64,000 nt of DNA, taken from assembly GCF_003024715.1 (NCBI RefSeq), contig NZ_PYLO01000001.1:434001-498000 (forward strand), read 5' to 3'. The position numbers were made by a program, and so were the translations under genes. Positions 44,463 through 53,200 of this stretch are shown piece after piece. Below the pieces are notes generated by a model, which worked only from the letters and a program-made list of their open reading frames with translations, had not been told where the DNA came from and did no database searches. Source of the DNA: Clostridium fessum (lineage in GTDB: Bacteria > Bacillota > Clostridia > Lachnospirales > Lachnospiraceae). The stretch's first letter is position 1, and every line of letters begins with the position of its first letter.

Positions 44463-45260
44463 TTATTTGGCAAGCATCATACGATCATTCGCAAATTCTT
44501 CTCCGCTTACCTTTTCAAATCTCTCCAACAGGTCTTCTACCTGCAGACTCTTCTTCTCTTCCCCTGCTACATCGTAGATAATCCGACCTTCGTGCATCAT
44601 AATCAAACGATTGCCGATCTGAATCGCATCTTTCATGTTATGGGTAACCATAAGCGCGGTCAGATTTTGCTCATCTACGATCTTTTCGGTGAGATCGAGG
44701 ACTTTGCGGGCTGTTTTGGGATCGAGGGCGGCGGTGTGTTCGTCTAAAAGAAGGAGCTTTGGCTTCTGGAGGGTTGCCATCAGAAGGGTGAGCGCCTGGC
44801 GCTGTCCGCCGGAGAGTAAGCCCACTTTGCTGGTCATACGGGTCTGAAGCCCCAGGTCGAGCTGTGCCAACGCCTCACGGTAGAAGTCCTTTTCATTCTT
44901 TTTGATGCCCCAGCCGAGTCCTCTGGATTTGCCGCGGCGCAGCGCCATGGCAAGATTTTCCTGTATCTCCATATTGGCGGCGGTGCCGCGCATCGGATCC
45001 TGGAAGACTCTGCCGATATATTTAGCGCGTTTGTATTCTGGTTCTCTGGATATGTTTACGCCATCGATCTCGATTTTACCGGAATCGATCGGATATACGC
45101 CTGCGATCATATTTAACATAGTGGATTTTCCAGCACCGTTTCCGCCGATGATCGTCACGAAATCGCCCGGTGCCAGGTGTAAGTTGATACCGTTTAAGGC
45201 TTTTTTCTCATTAACAGTTCCTTTATTAAAAGTTTTCTTTACATTTGTTATCGTCAGCAT
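44463..45260 (-). CDS. ABC transporter ATP-binding protein (TrpXYZ-type)
   Basis: A 265-residue ATPase with Walker A GGNGAGKSTMLN, Q-loop in GRVFQDPMRG, signature LLSGGQRQALTLLMA, Walker B LLLLDEHTAALD and the switch His in VTHNMKDA. It would energise the permease encoded immediately upstream; stop and start share one base (TAATG). Together with the lipoprotein the three resemble the TrpXYZ family of importers linked to tryptophan or related small molecules. The substrate is inferred from family only. Confidence 0.93.
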   Translation of the reverse strand: MLTITNVKKTFNKGTVNEKKALNGINLHLAPGDFVTIIGGNGAGKSTMLNMIAGVYPIDSGKIEIDGVNISREPEYKRAKYIGRVFQDPMRGTAANMEIQENLAMALRRGKSRGLGWGIKKNEKDFYREALAQLDLGLQTRMTSKVGLLSGGQRQALTLLMATLQKPKLLLLDEHTAALDPKTARKVLDLTEKIVDEQNLTALMVTHNMKDAIQIGNRLIMMHEGRIIYDVAGEEKKSLQVEDLLERFEKVSGEEFANDRMMLAK

Positions 45261-46177
45261 TACTCCTCACCCCCTTCTGAATAATCTTTTCTCAGCCGGT
45301 ATTTAGCGAGTGCTACCGGAATACAGAGTGCCAGTGCTACAATGACAGCAGAGAGCAGCTTCATGTCGTTTGCATCCATACCCATGCGGAGTACAACCGC
45401 ACGGATCACAAAGTAAATGACCGAACCGACAACCACGGAGGTCAGTTTCCAATAGAAAGAGGTCAATCGTCCCATCAGGACTTCGCCGATGACGATCGCC
45501 GCCAGACCGATGACGATAGCACCGGTACCACTTCCAACATCACCATATTTCTGACTCTGGCAGACGAGTGCGCCAGAGAGACCGACCAGGCCGTTGCTGA
45601 CCATCAAGGATAAAAGCTTCGTCATACGGGTGTCCACGCCCAGCGCGCGCACCATATCCTCGTTGTTACCGGTTGCACGCATCGCACTTCCGATCTCGGT
45701 TCCGAAGAACCAGTAAAGAAACAGAATAGCCGCCACAGCCAGCACAATTCCAACGATCATCGATGCCTGTGCCTGGGTCATCCCGAAGGAAGCAGCCAGA
45801 CCGCTGATAAGTGTCTTGACTTTCAGAAGCGGCAGATTGCTCTTTCCTCCCATGATCCGGAGGTTGATCGACCAGAGGGAAATCTGAGTCAGAATTCCTG
45901 CCAGAATCGCTGGTATCTCAAATACAGTATGAAGAATACCCGTTACCGCACCAGCCACGACACCGGCTGCCGCTGCAACTAAAAGTGCCAGCACCGGATT
46001 CACTCCTTTGTTAACTACCAGGACTGCACAAACGCAGGCACCCAACGCGAAGCTTCCGTCTACCGTCATATCCGCGATATCCATCAGGCGGAATGTAATA
46101 TAAACTCCCAATACCATGATTCCCCAGAGAACACCCTGTGCGACCGCGCCCTGCAGGGATACTAATAAACCGCTCAA
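45260..46177 (-). CDS. ABC transporter permease (TrpXYZ-type)
   Basis: A 305-residue permease with about eight to nine membrane helices, of the branched-chain/ribose-like permease superfamily. It starts MSGLLVSLQGAVAQGVLWGIMVLGVYITFRLM and contains ADMTVDGSFALGA, a pattern characteristic of the family paired with DUF534 lipoproteins, and the EVLMGR coupling helix region. It lies between the substrate-binding gene (131 bases upstream) and the ATPase gene (one-base overlap). Confidence 0.93.
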   Translation of the reverse strand: MSGLLVSLQGAVAQGVLWGIMVLGVYITFRLMDIADMTVDGSFALGACVCAVLVVNKGVNPVLALLVAAAAGVVAGAVTGILHTVFEIPAILAGILTQISLWSINLRIMGGKSNLPLLKVKTLISGLAASFGMTQAQASMIVGIVLAVAAILFLYWFFGTEIGSAMRATGNNEDMVRALGVDTRMTKLLSLMVSNGLVGLSGALVCQSQKYGDVGSGTGAIVIGLAAIVIGEVLMGRLTSFYWKLTSVVVGSVIYFVIRAVVLRMGMDANDMKLLSAVIVALALCIPVALAKYRLRKDYSEGGEE

Positions 46178-46307
46178 ACTTTTACCTCCTCGTGTTTTGT
46201 ATTTTCTTCATCTGATTAACTGTAAAGACTGCCAGATCGGCATATTTATTTTATGCTTCTGATCTGACAGTCCATCTCATTTGAAGTTTAGGTCTTTCTG
46301 GTACTCT

Positions 46308-47330
46308 TTATTTCTCAAGTCCAGATACATCGATTCCCAGCGTCTGCGCTGTCTCTTCATTGACACTCAGCTCGCACTTGGAAGCGTCCAGATAACCGAT
46401 CGGCATCTTAGAAATATCGGCGCCCTCAGTCAGGATTTTAACGGCCTGCTCACCGGTCATGTAGCCTAACTGGTAGTAATCAATACCGTAAGTAGCAAGA
46501 CCGCCTGCATCTACCATGCCTTTCTCGCCGCAGATAACCGGAAGTTTATTCTCATTTGTTACCATCGTTACGGTTGCCATACCAGCTGCGATCATGTTGT
46601 CGGTTGGTGTGTATACACAGTCTACATTGCCAACCATAGATTCTACAACGGTAGGAATCTCATTGGAATTGGAAACGGTGTAATCTTCATACTCAATACC
46701 AGCTGTATCAAGTGCTTCTTTCGCCATGTCAATCTGAAGAACGGAGTTTGCCTCCGCGCTGCAATACAGAAGTCCGACCTTCTTTACATCTGGAATAATC
46801 TGCTGCATCAGGTCAATCTGCTCTTTAACCGGAGTCAGATCAGAAGTACCCGATACGTTGCCGCCCGGAACCTCGTTGCTCTCTACCAGACCGGAAGCCG
46901 CCGGATCGGTAACAGCGCTGACAAGAATCGGAATCGAATCCGTCACACCTGCAACTGCCTGTGCTGCCGGGGTTGCGATTGCAAAAATCAAATCATCTTT
47001 ATCGTTGACCAGTTTCTCTGCGATCGTCTGGCATGCAGACTGCTCGCCAGCTGCATTCTGCTGGTCGATCTCGTATTTGATGCCTGCATCGTCCAGCGCT
47101 GCCACGAAGCCCTCATTGGTCTTATCCAGTGCCACATGCTGGGTCAGCTGTAATACGCCAATCTTATAGGTCTCGCCGTCTGCTGTCTGCTCTGCCTCTT
47201 TGCTTTCTTCTCCGTCTGCGGACTCCGCTGCTGTCGTGTCCGTACTTGCTGTCTGTCCTCCGCAGGCTGCCAGGGATGCCGCCATCGCGCCAGCCAGCAT
47301 CAGGGCTGCTAATTTCTTTGTCTTTCTCAT
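46308..47330 (-). CDS. ABC transporter substrate-binding lipoprotein (TrpX/DUF534 family)
   Basis: A 340-residue lipoprotein. The N-terminal signal has a lipobox LAAC (Cys at residue 23), then an acidic linker. The binding domain begins YKIGVLQLTQHVALDKTNEGFVAALDDAG, a signature of the DUF534 family, and includes IFAIATPAAQAV and VYTPTDNMIAAGM. It is the first gene of the operon and has a strong promoter. TrpX family members have been linked to tryptophan uptake by regulation in other species; no T-box or tryptophan leader is seen here, so the ligand is uncertain. Confidence 0.93.
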   Translation of the reverse strand: MRKTKKLAALMLAGAMAASLAACGGQTASTDTTAAESADGEESKEAEQTADGETYKIGVLQLTQHVALDKTNEGFVAALDDAGIKYEIDQQNAAGEQSACQTIAEKLVNDKDDLIFAIATPAAQAVAGVTDSIPILVSAVTDPAASGLVESNEVPGGNVSGTSDLTPVKEQIDLMQQIIPDVKKVGLLYCSAEANSVLQIDMAKEALDTAGIEYEDYTVSNSNEIPTVVESMVGNVDCVYTPTDNMIAAGMATVTMVTNENKLPVICGEKGMVDAGGLATYGIDYYQLGYMTGEQAVKILTEGADISKMPIGYLDASKCELSVNEETAQTLGIDVSGLEK

Positions 47331-47439
47331 AATATCATCCTCCTGAACCTTTTCAACGTATGTAACAGATTTTCCTCTTATGCATCAAACCATGATTTAT
47401 TTTTCACTTTAAAGAGCTGAACTGTTACGCTTTAAAGCA

Positions 47440-47468
47440 ATCATACTACAAACTCCAAAAAGAGTCAA
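47440..47468 (-). promoter_or_regulatory. Sigma-A promoter of the ABC importer operon
   Basis: On the minus strand TTGACT (47468-47463), a 17-base spacer and TATGAT (47445-47440). The -35 lies inside one arm of the phoR terminator. The leader of about 100 bases has no T-box or terminator. Confidence 0.75.
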
Positions 47469-47512
47469 CCTAAAATTCCACTATTTTATAGGGAATTTAG
47501 GTTGACTCTTTT
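47457..47512 (-). terminator. Terminator of the nptA-phoP-phoR operon
   Basis: A stem of about 19 pairs (GAGTCAACCTAAA with TTTAGGTTGACTC plus flanking A/T pairs; one bulged A) followed by five T residues on the minus strand. It starts at the stop codon of the histidine kinase gene. Confidence 0.85.
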
Positions 47513-48913
47513 TTATTTTGCTTCCGCGATCTGCAGTTTCACCGTAAACGTTGAACCTTTTCCGACTTCCGACTCTACCTTCACGCTTCCATGATAAAAA
47601 TTCACGATATGCTTGACGATCGAAAGACCAAGCCCGGTGCCGCCCTGTTTGCGGCTGCGCCCTTTATCCACCCGGTAAAACCGCTCAAAAATACGGCTCT
47701 GGCTCTCCGCCGGGATGCCGACGCCGGTGTCGCGGACCGTCAGTATCATATCCGCGCCCCAGTGCTTGACCTGCACCCAGATTTCGCCGCCCTCGTTGTT
47801 ATACTTGACCGCGTTTGTCAACAGATTGTTAAACAGCTCCTGCATCTGGCGCAGATCGGCACGAATCGTGAAATTCTCGCACTCTTTATGGACTGTGATG
47901 CCGCGCGACGCCGCCTGCGCGGCAATCGAAGACAGGCTGTCCTCCAGCAGTTCCACCGTGCGGATCGTCACAATATCTGCTTTCGCACCGCGCGATTCCA
48001 GACGGGAGATCATCAAAATATCATCCACCAGGTTCGTCATCCGCATTGCCTCTTTTTTTATGCGTCCCAGAAAATCACGTGCCGTGCCCGGATCCTGTGC
48101 CATGCCGCTTTCCAAAAGCTCGACGTAACCGCGGATCGAAGTGATCGGTGTTTTCAGCTCATGCGATGCATTGCTGAAAAACTCCTGCCGGATCTGTTTT
48201 TCTTTCTCAATGCGCTCCAGATATTTCTTCATATTTCGGGACATCCGCGTCGTCGTGTCCGCGATGACATTGATCTCCTCATACGGGCATTTTTCAAACT
48301 GAAAACGCGTGTAGTCGTCATCCATCCGCACCATTTCACTGGAAATTTCCTGCAAAGGACGCGTGATGGACTGGGAAAACCGTTCCGCCTCCATTGCCGA
48401 TGCAAAAAAAGCTATTCCAAAGCTCAAAAAAGCGGCCGGAATCAACATCAGGATATATTCACCCAAACCGGTTGAACAGGCAGAAAGGCGCAGTATGTAT
48501 TTGCCGTCCGATGAACGGATCGCCGCGTACGCCATCTGCATTCCTAACGTTCCGGAGCGCCGCACCGAATATCCATAGCCCGTCGCCAGCGCATCCTTCA
48601 CTTCCTTGCGCTCCAGATGATTTTCCATCTGATTCACCTGCGCTACTTCCGTATCAGCCACCACCGTGCCATCCATCCGGATCAGCGTATAACGGCTATT
48701 ATTGTCGTCCGTAAGGTCGCTCAAATCCATCAGCTGTTCTTCCACATTTCCCGTATAATCCAACATACGGTCAACGGATTCCAATGCAAAATGCATGTCC
48801 TCCCTTGACCGTTTGAGCAATACACTGCTGGTAACCACCAGAGCGATAAATGTATTCAGAACCAGCGCCAGGAATAACAGATGAATAAATTTCGTCAAAA
48901 TCGCTTTTCGCAT
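47513..48913 (-). CDS. PhoR-like sensor histidine kinase
   Basis: A 466-residue kinase with membrane helix 1 (about 9-32), an extracytoplasmic sensor of about 115 residues with a PAS-like NSRYTLIRMDGTVVADTE segment, and helix 2 (about 150-172). A HAMP region (SQSITRPLQEISSEMVRMD) is followed by the H-box SNASHELKTPITSIRGYVE, the N box NNLLTNAVKYNNEGG and the ATPase boxes DTGVGIP and GGTGLGLSIVKH. It is co-transcribed with the regulator seven bases upstream and the Na/phosphate transporter, and the operon carries a Pho-box-like site, so phosphate control is likely. Confidence 0.93.
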   Translation of the reverse strand: MRKAILTKFIHLLFLALVLNTFIALVVTSSVLLKRSREDMHFALESVDRMLDYTGNVEEQLMDLSDLTDDNNSRYTLIRMDGTVVADTEVAQVNQMENHLERKEVKDALATGYGYSVRRSGTLGMQMAYAAIRSSDGKYILRLSACSTGLGEYILMLIPAAFLSFGIAFFASAMEAERFSQSITRPLQEISSEMVRMDDDYTRFQFEKCPYEEINVIADTTTRMSRNMKKYLERIEKEKQIRQEFFSNASHELKTPITSIRGYVELLESGMAQDPGTARDFLGRIKKEAMRMTNLVDDILMISRLESRGAKADIVTIRTVELLEDSLSSIAAQAASRGITVHKECENFTIRADLRQMQELFNNLLTNAVKYNNEGGEIWVQVKHWGADMILTVRDTGVGIPAESQSRIFERFYRVDKGRSRKQGGTGLGLSIVKHIVNFYHGSVKVESEVGKGSTFTVKLQIAEAK

Positions 48914-48920
48914 CGTTTCA

Positions 48921-49649
48921 TCACTTTCCCGCTTCTTTTTCCCTTAAAAACCGATAGCCCACGCCGCGCACTGTCTTGATCTGAGCTCCGGCATCATGCA
49001 GCTTCTGCCGGAGTGTCTTGATGTGCATGTCCAGCGTTCTCGTCTCCCCATCATAGTCATAGCCCCAGATATGATCGAGAAGCTCGTCGCGCGTCACCAC
49101 CCGGTTGATATGTTCCATGAGATATGTTAAAAGTTCAAATTCCTTGAGTGTAAGCTCCGTCCGGTCGCCGCAGGCAATCACCTCACGCGTCTCCCGGTTG
49201 ATGCTGACTTCACCGATCGTCAGGCTGGAAACCTCCTCTTTTGCAGGTTCCACCCGCTTTAAAAGGTTTCTGACGCGCGCCGAAAGCTCCAGAATACCGA
49301 ACGGTTTCGTCATGTAGTCGTCAGCACCGTTGTCAAGTCCCTGTACAATATCCATCTCACGATCCTTTGCCGTCAGCATCAGGACCGGGGCTGCGGAAAA
49401 GTCCGGCATCTCCCGGATTTTGCGGATCGCCGCCATGCCGTCCATCCCCGGCAGCATCCAGTCGAATACAAACATCGCCGGATACTCCCGCTGCGCCTCC
49501 CTGCCTCTCCGGAGCAGCTCCGAGAGGCTGTCAAGCGCTTCCTCTGCCGTCTCAAATCCGCTGGCGCAGTAACCGAAGTTTTCCAGTGCCACGCAGATCA
49601 GATTCCGGATATTTTCATCATCCTCAATCACATATATCCGATATTTCAT
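48921..49649 (-). CDS. PhoP/PhoB-like response regulator
   Basis: A 242-residue OmpR-family regulator. The receiver starts MKYRIYVIEDDENIRNLI, has the phospho-Asp in FVFDWMLPGMDGMA, and Thr/Lys in MLTAKDR and DYMTKPFG. The winged helix starts near TLKEFELLTYLM. Its ATG shares one base with the nptA stop (TAATG), so translation is coupled. Based on neighbours and the phased TTTTACA repeats at 51384-51423 it probably activates its own operon at low phosphate. Confidence 0.93.
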   Translation of the reverse strand: MKYRIYVIEDDENIRNLICVALENFGYCASGFETAEEALDSLSELLRRGREAQREYPAMFVFDWMLPGMDGMAAIRKIREMPDFSAAPVLMLTAKDREMDIVQGLDNGADDYMTKPFGILELSARVRNLLKRVEPAKEEVSSLTIGEVSINRETREVIACGDRTELTLKEFELLTYLMEHINRVVTRDELLDHIWGYDYDGETRTLDMHIKTLRQKLHDAGAQIKTVRGVGYRFLREKEAGK

Positions 49650-51322
49650 TACTGCATCTCTTCCTTTACGTAGCCAGCTACATTCTTGGCATGATCCGCG
49701 ATTCTCTCATAATTTGCCAGTGCATCCAGGAAGATAACACCGCCCTCAATCTTGCAGTCTCCATTGGAAAGACGGTTCATATGGTTCTCGCGCATCTCCT
49801 CTTCCATACTGTCAACCTCTTCCTCCCAGCGGGCAGTCTGACGCACCTTCTGCATGTCATGCGCCTGACGCGCCTCCACGGACGCCTCGACCGATTTAAG
49901 CGTTGCATCTGCAATCGTCCGCAGCTCTTTCAGCGCCAGATCCGAGAAATCAATATTCACATTCTCAATCCGTTTCTTGGCAAGCTCTGCTAAGTTTTCA
50001 CAGTGGTCACCGACACGTTCAAGATCACCGATTGTATAATACATATTCTTAACGAGAAGATGCTGTTCATCATTCAAGGAGAGGTTGTTGATCTTTAAGA
50101 GATATTCGGTCAGCATTTTCTCCATGCGGTCGATCGTCTCTTCATTTTCAAATACCTGTTCACAAAAATTATCATCTGCATCTACTAAGGCTGCTGTCGC
50201 TATTTTTAAGTTGGCAACCGCTACCTTGCCCATGTTGACAACCTCGTTGCACGCCGTCTCAATCGCAAAGGACGGAGTTTCGAGGATACGGTCGTCTAAG
50301 TGACGGATCATCTCGGTCTCGACACTGTTTGCCGACCACTCTTTCTCTGTCTCCTTCGGCTTCGGAACAATCACATCCGATGCCTTTACCAGGAAACCAG
50401 CAAACGGGAACATAATGCAGGTGTTGACAACGTTAAATATCGTATGGAAAATCGAAATTCCCACACTGTCCGCACGCGTCATCGCAAGCTCCGGATTCAT
50501 CATAAACACGATGTATAAAGCGACGCCAAATACAACTGCACCCGTCACATTGAACAGAAGGTGAATGACCGCCGCACGCTTTGCCGTACGGGTCGTACCG
50601 ATACAAGATAACAGCGCGGTCGCACAGGTACCGATGTTCTGTCCCAATGTAATAAAGACTGCTGACTGCCAGTTTACCATGCCGTTGATCGCCAGCATCT
50701 GTAAAATACCGACGGACGCGGAACTACTCTGGATGATTGCGGTAACTGCCAGACCGACTAAAATACCTAAAAGTGGATTCTGTCCCAGTACCCGGAAGGA
50801 CTCGGAGAAGATCGGCGCATCCCGGTACGGCTCAATCGAACCGGACATGAAAGAAAGACCGATAAACAGGAGTGCAAAACCGATCAGGACTTCGGCACCC
50901 TCTTTTTTCTTGTGGCTCTTCGCAAACATCGTGATGAATGCGCCGATACCGAAGAGAACCGGTGCAAAGAACTCTGGCTTTAACACCTCGCCCCACTCAC
51001 TCATCGACACAATCCAGCTCGTCACAGTCGTACCAATGTTGGCACCCATGATGATGCCGGTCGCCTGCAGAAGATTGATAATTCCGGCATTTACGAAACC
51101 AACGACCATAACCGTCGTCGCGGAACTACTCTGAATGATCGCGGTAACACCCGCGCCCACCAGCACGCCCAGCAAGCGGTTCGAAGTCAGGATCTCAAGC
51201 ACACGTTGTAAACGGTTGCCCGCAAACTTCTGCAGACCATCCGCCATCGACTCCATTCCATACAGGAACATTCCCAGTCCTCCAATGAACTGAAAGAGTG
51301 TTCCCAAAGTACTAATAGACAT
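49649..51322 (-). CDS. Na/Pi cotransporter with C-terminal PhoU-like domain
   Basis: A 557-residue transporter of the NptA/PNaS family. The N-terminal half carries two inverted repeats, each with the QSSSA signature (AIIQSSSATTVMVVG and AIIQSSSASVGILQM), and about eight helices. The C-terminal half (about 330-555) is a PhoU-like helical bundle with acidic metal-binding helices. It imports phosphate with sodium; the PhoU domain may report phosphate status to the kinase. It is first in an operon with the regulator and kinase and follows a Pho-box-like promoter. Confidence 0.94.
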   Translation of the reverse strand: MSISTLGTLFQFIGGLGMFLYGMESMADGLQKFAGNRLQRVLEILTSNRLLGVLVGAGVTAIIQSSSATTVMVVGFVNAGIINLLQATGIIMGANIGTTVTSWIVSMSEWGEVLKPEFFAPVLFGIGAFITMFAKSHKKKEGAEVLIGFALLFIGLSFMSGSIEPYRDAPIFSESFRVLGQNPLLGILVGLAVTAIIQSSSASVGILQMLAINGMVNWQSAVFITLGQNIGTCATALLSCIGTTRTAKRAAVIHLLFNVTGAVVFGVALYIVFMMNPELAMTRADSVGISIFHTIFNVVNTCIMFPFAGFLVKASDVIVPKPKETEKEWSANSVETEMIRHLDDRILETPSFAIETACNEVVNMGKVAVANLKIATAALVDADDNFCEQVFENEETIDRMEKMLTEYLLKINNLSLNDEQHLLVKNMYYTIGDLERVGDHCENLAELAKKRIENVNIDFSDLALKELRTIADATLKSVEASVEARQAHDMQKVRQTARWEEEVDSMEEEMRENHMNRLSNGDCKIEGGVIFLDALANYERIADHAKNVAGYVKEEMQ

Positions 51323-51368
51323 ACATATTCTCCCATCATCTTTTGATCTTTACACATAGTATGTCTTC

Positions 51369-51423
51369 ACTATATCAAATAAATGTAAAAATAACCAGCA
51401 GGAAATGTAAAATCTGTGTAAAA
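51369..51423 (-). promoter_or_regulatory. Pho-box-like array and -10 of nptA-phoP-phoR
   Basis: On the minus strand TTTTACA occurs exactly three times, read as TGTAAAA on the plus strand at 51384, 51406 and 51417, with spacings of 22 and 11 bases (two and one helical turns). A TATAGT -10 lies at 51374-51369, so the proximal repeats cover the -35 region, the layout of PhoP/PhoB-activated promoters whose consensus is TT(A/C/T)ACA repeats with 11-base period. Confidence 0.7.
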
Positions 51424-51488
51424 TTTGATATTCGCAACACTGTACTGCCTGAATGAGAGGATGGTTACAGGACAGCCCGGTATCACTC

Positions 51489-52598
51489 CTATGGTGCCGG
51501 GTTGCGAAAACCATCTTCCACAAACCGCCCGCTCGCAAACATCGCCTGAACAGAAGCCCGGTAGTCAGACAGCTTCTGTGCCTTCTTAATCCTCTTCAAT
51601 TCTTTTTCACATCCCGGAAAATGGCACTGGAAATAGTACCAGAGTTCCTTCATTTTAAACAAAGTATTCCGGTCGCCGGACATGATTTCTGCATAACCGG
51701 TCAGGAGGCGATCGTGGAACTGCTGGAAAGATTGGAGATGATTCGAGGATGGCAGATTCCGCACCTCTCCAAAAATCCACGGGCTCGCAACCGCACCGCG
51801 CCCAAACATCAGTGCGGCTAATTTCATTTTTTTCTGCGTTTTACCGCTATCAGATGCTTCATCTTGTCCTACAATTTCTTTCATAAGTGCAGACGCATCC
51901 GCCGCCGAAAAAAGATTTCCATTATAGCTGACCGGGCAGCGGCTCTGCTCCAGCGCATACGCAAATGACTCCATCCGTATTTTCCCCTTATAATAGTCCT
52001 CGCGCACTCTCGGGTGTACAATCAGTTCTTCCAGCGGATAGTGATTATAGATAGCAAGCAGGCGTGGAAATTCAGACGCTTCTTTCATGCCGATCCGGGT
52101 TTTGATCGACAAACGCACCGGCTTTCCATCCGACGCGTGGATTTTTTCCAATCCGTTGCAAACTTCCTCCAGAAACAAGCTCAAATCTTCCGGCTCGGCT
52201 AAAAATCCCGCGCCCTTTTTCTTCGTAACCACCGTCCCCGACGGACAGCCCAGGTTCAGATTAACCGTCCTATATCCATACTCCGCCAGTTCCTCGCAAA
52301 CCCACAGAAAATCTTCCGCCGAATGTGTCAGAATCTGCGGGATCAGGCATAATCCCTGATTATGCTCTGGAAGAATATCGTTCCTCTCCCTGGATATCAG
52401 CTTATGGCTGGAACCTGGTGCAATGAACGGACTGTAATACCGGTCAACGCCCCCATAAATGACTGCATGCGCCTGCCGGAATACGTATCCCGTGATTCCC
52501 TCCATTGGTGCAAAATCTAATTTTACACTCCTTGCATCGTTCGCGCTTATACGATTCGCGCCCACTTTTAATGCCTCTGGCTGAATCATTTTCTTCAC
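51489..52598 (-). CDS. tRNA-dihydrouridine synthase family protein
   Basis: A 369-residue flavoenzyme that reduces uridine to dihydrouridine in tRNA. The FMN barrel begins LDFAPMEGITGYVFRQAH after an N-terminal extension of about 27 residues; the catalytic Cys motif is NLNLGCPSGTVVTKKKGAGFL (central part), followed by KTRIGM and VHPR. Its start overlaps the cbiT stop by four bases, so it is co-translated with the last cobalamin gene, although no functional link is known. The unusual extension may reflect a true start further downstream. Confidence 0.9.
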   Translation of the reverse strand: MKKMIQPEALKVGANRISANDARSVKLDFAPMEGITGYVFRQAHAVIYGGVDRYYSPFIAPGSSHKLISRERNDILPEHNQGLCLIPQILTHSAEDFLWVCEELAEYGYRTVNLNLGCPSGTVVTKKKGAGFLAEPEDLSLFLEEVCNGLEKIHASDGKPVRLSIKTRIGMKEASEFPRLLAIYNHYPLEELIVHPRVREDYYKGKIRMESFAYALEQSRCPVSYNGNLFSAADASALMKEIVGQDEASDSGKTQKKMKLAALMFGRGAVASPWIFGEVRNLPSSNHLQSFQQFHDRLLTGYAEIMSGDRNTLFKMKELWYYFQCHFPGCEKELKRIKKAQKLSDYRASVQAMFASGRFVEDGFRNPAP

Positions 52599-53161
52599 GC
52601 TTCATTTCCTCCCAGTGATATGATATAGATCGGATTCTGCCCTTTCATCAAATGACTGGAACCAATCTTCTCCGCTTTTGCAATCTGCATGGACAGAATC
52701 TCCGCCTCTATCCCGCGCTCTTTCAGGTAACTCATAAGCACTGTCAGGGACTCCAGCGCAATCAGATTGATCACAATCCGGATATCTGGGTTCAAGCGGA
52801 ACAATTCATCCAGAATCTCGCGCATCTGTCCGGTTGTTCCCCCGATAAATGCCCGATCCGGTCGGTGAACACTTACCTGTGCAAATGTCTCCGGCGCCTT
52901 TCCCGGCACGATCGTGACCGCCTCTGTTCTGGCTTTCTCACAATTTGCCCGGATCAGATCAACCGCCTCTTCCTTATATTCAAACGCACACACATGAATC
53001 CCCGGACAGCTTACCGCCGCTTCCACACTGACAGAACCCGTTCCCGCGCCAATGTCCCAGAACTCACAGTCCTCATACAATTCCAGCTTGGACAATGACA
53101 CGGTCCGCACCTCACTCTTCGTCATCGGGACCTTGCCCCGGATAAACCATTCATCTCGCAT
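52595..53161 (-). CDS. cbiT: CbiT: cobalt-precorrin-6B C15-methyltransferase (decarboxylating)
   Basis: A 188-residue SAM-dependent methyltransferase acting at C15 with decarboxylation of the C12 acetate. It starts MRDEWFIRGKVPMTKSEVR, with the CbiT N-terminus and the SAM loop WDIGAGTGSVSVEAA, then FIGGTTGQMREIL. The ATG at 53161 is preferred because GGGGAG is six bases upstream; an upstream GTG in frame is possible. In many bacteria CbiT is fused to CbiE, but here CbiE is part of the preceding triple fusion. Confidence 0.93.
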   Translation of the reverse strand: MRDEWFIRGKVPMTKSEVRTVSLSKLELYEDCEFWDIGAGTGSVSVEAAVSCPGIHVCAFEYKEEAVDLIRANCEKARTEAVTIVPGKAPETFAQVSVHRPDRAFIGGTTGQMREILDELFRLNPDIRIVINLIALESLTVLMSYLKERGIEAEILSMQIAKAEKIGSSHLMKGQNPIYIISLGGNEA

Positions 53162-53200
53162 TTGGTACTCCCCATTTTCTAAATTCTCATATAAATTCAC

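Noticed and set aside
44097-44747. A 216-codon plus-strand reading frame
   Set aside because: It runs through the 21-bp hairpin, the whole 180-bp repeat and then antisense to the ABC ATPase gene; no ribosome site and no recognisable protein.
47417-47430. A match to the 133-bp element terminus in the importer leader
   Set aside because: Only about 11 bases (TGAACTGTTAC) agree, with no other part of the element; could be chance.
47591-48475. A 294-codon plus-strand frame opposite phoR
   Set aside because: Shadow frame; the minus strand has all histidine kinase motifs.
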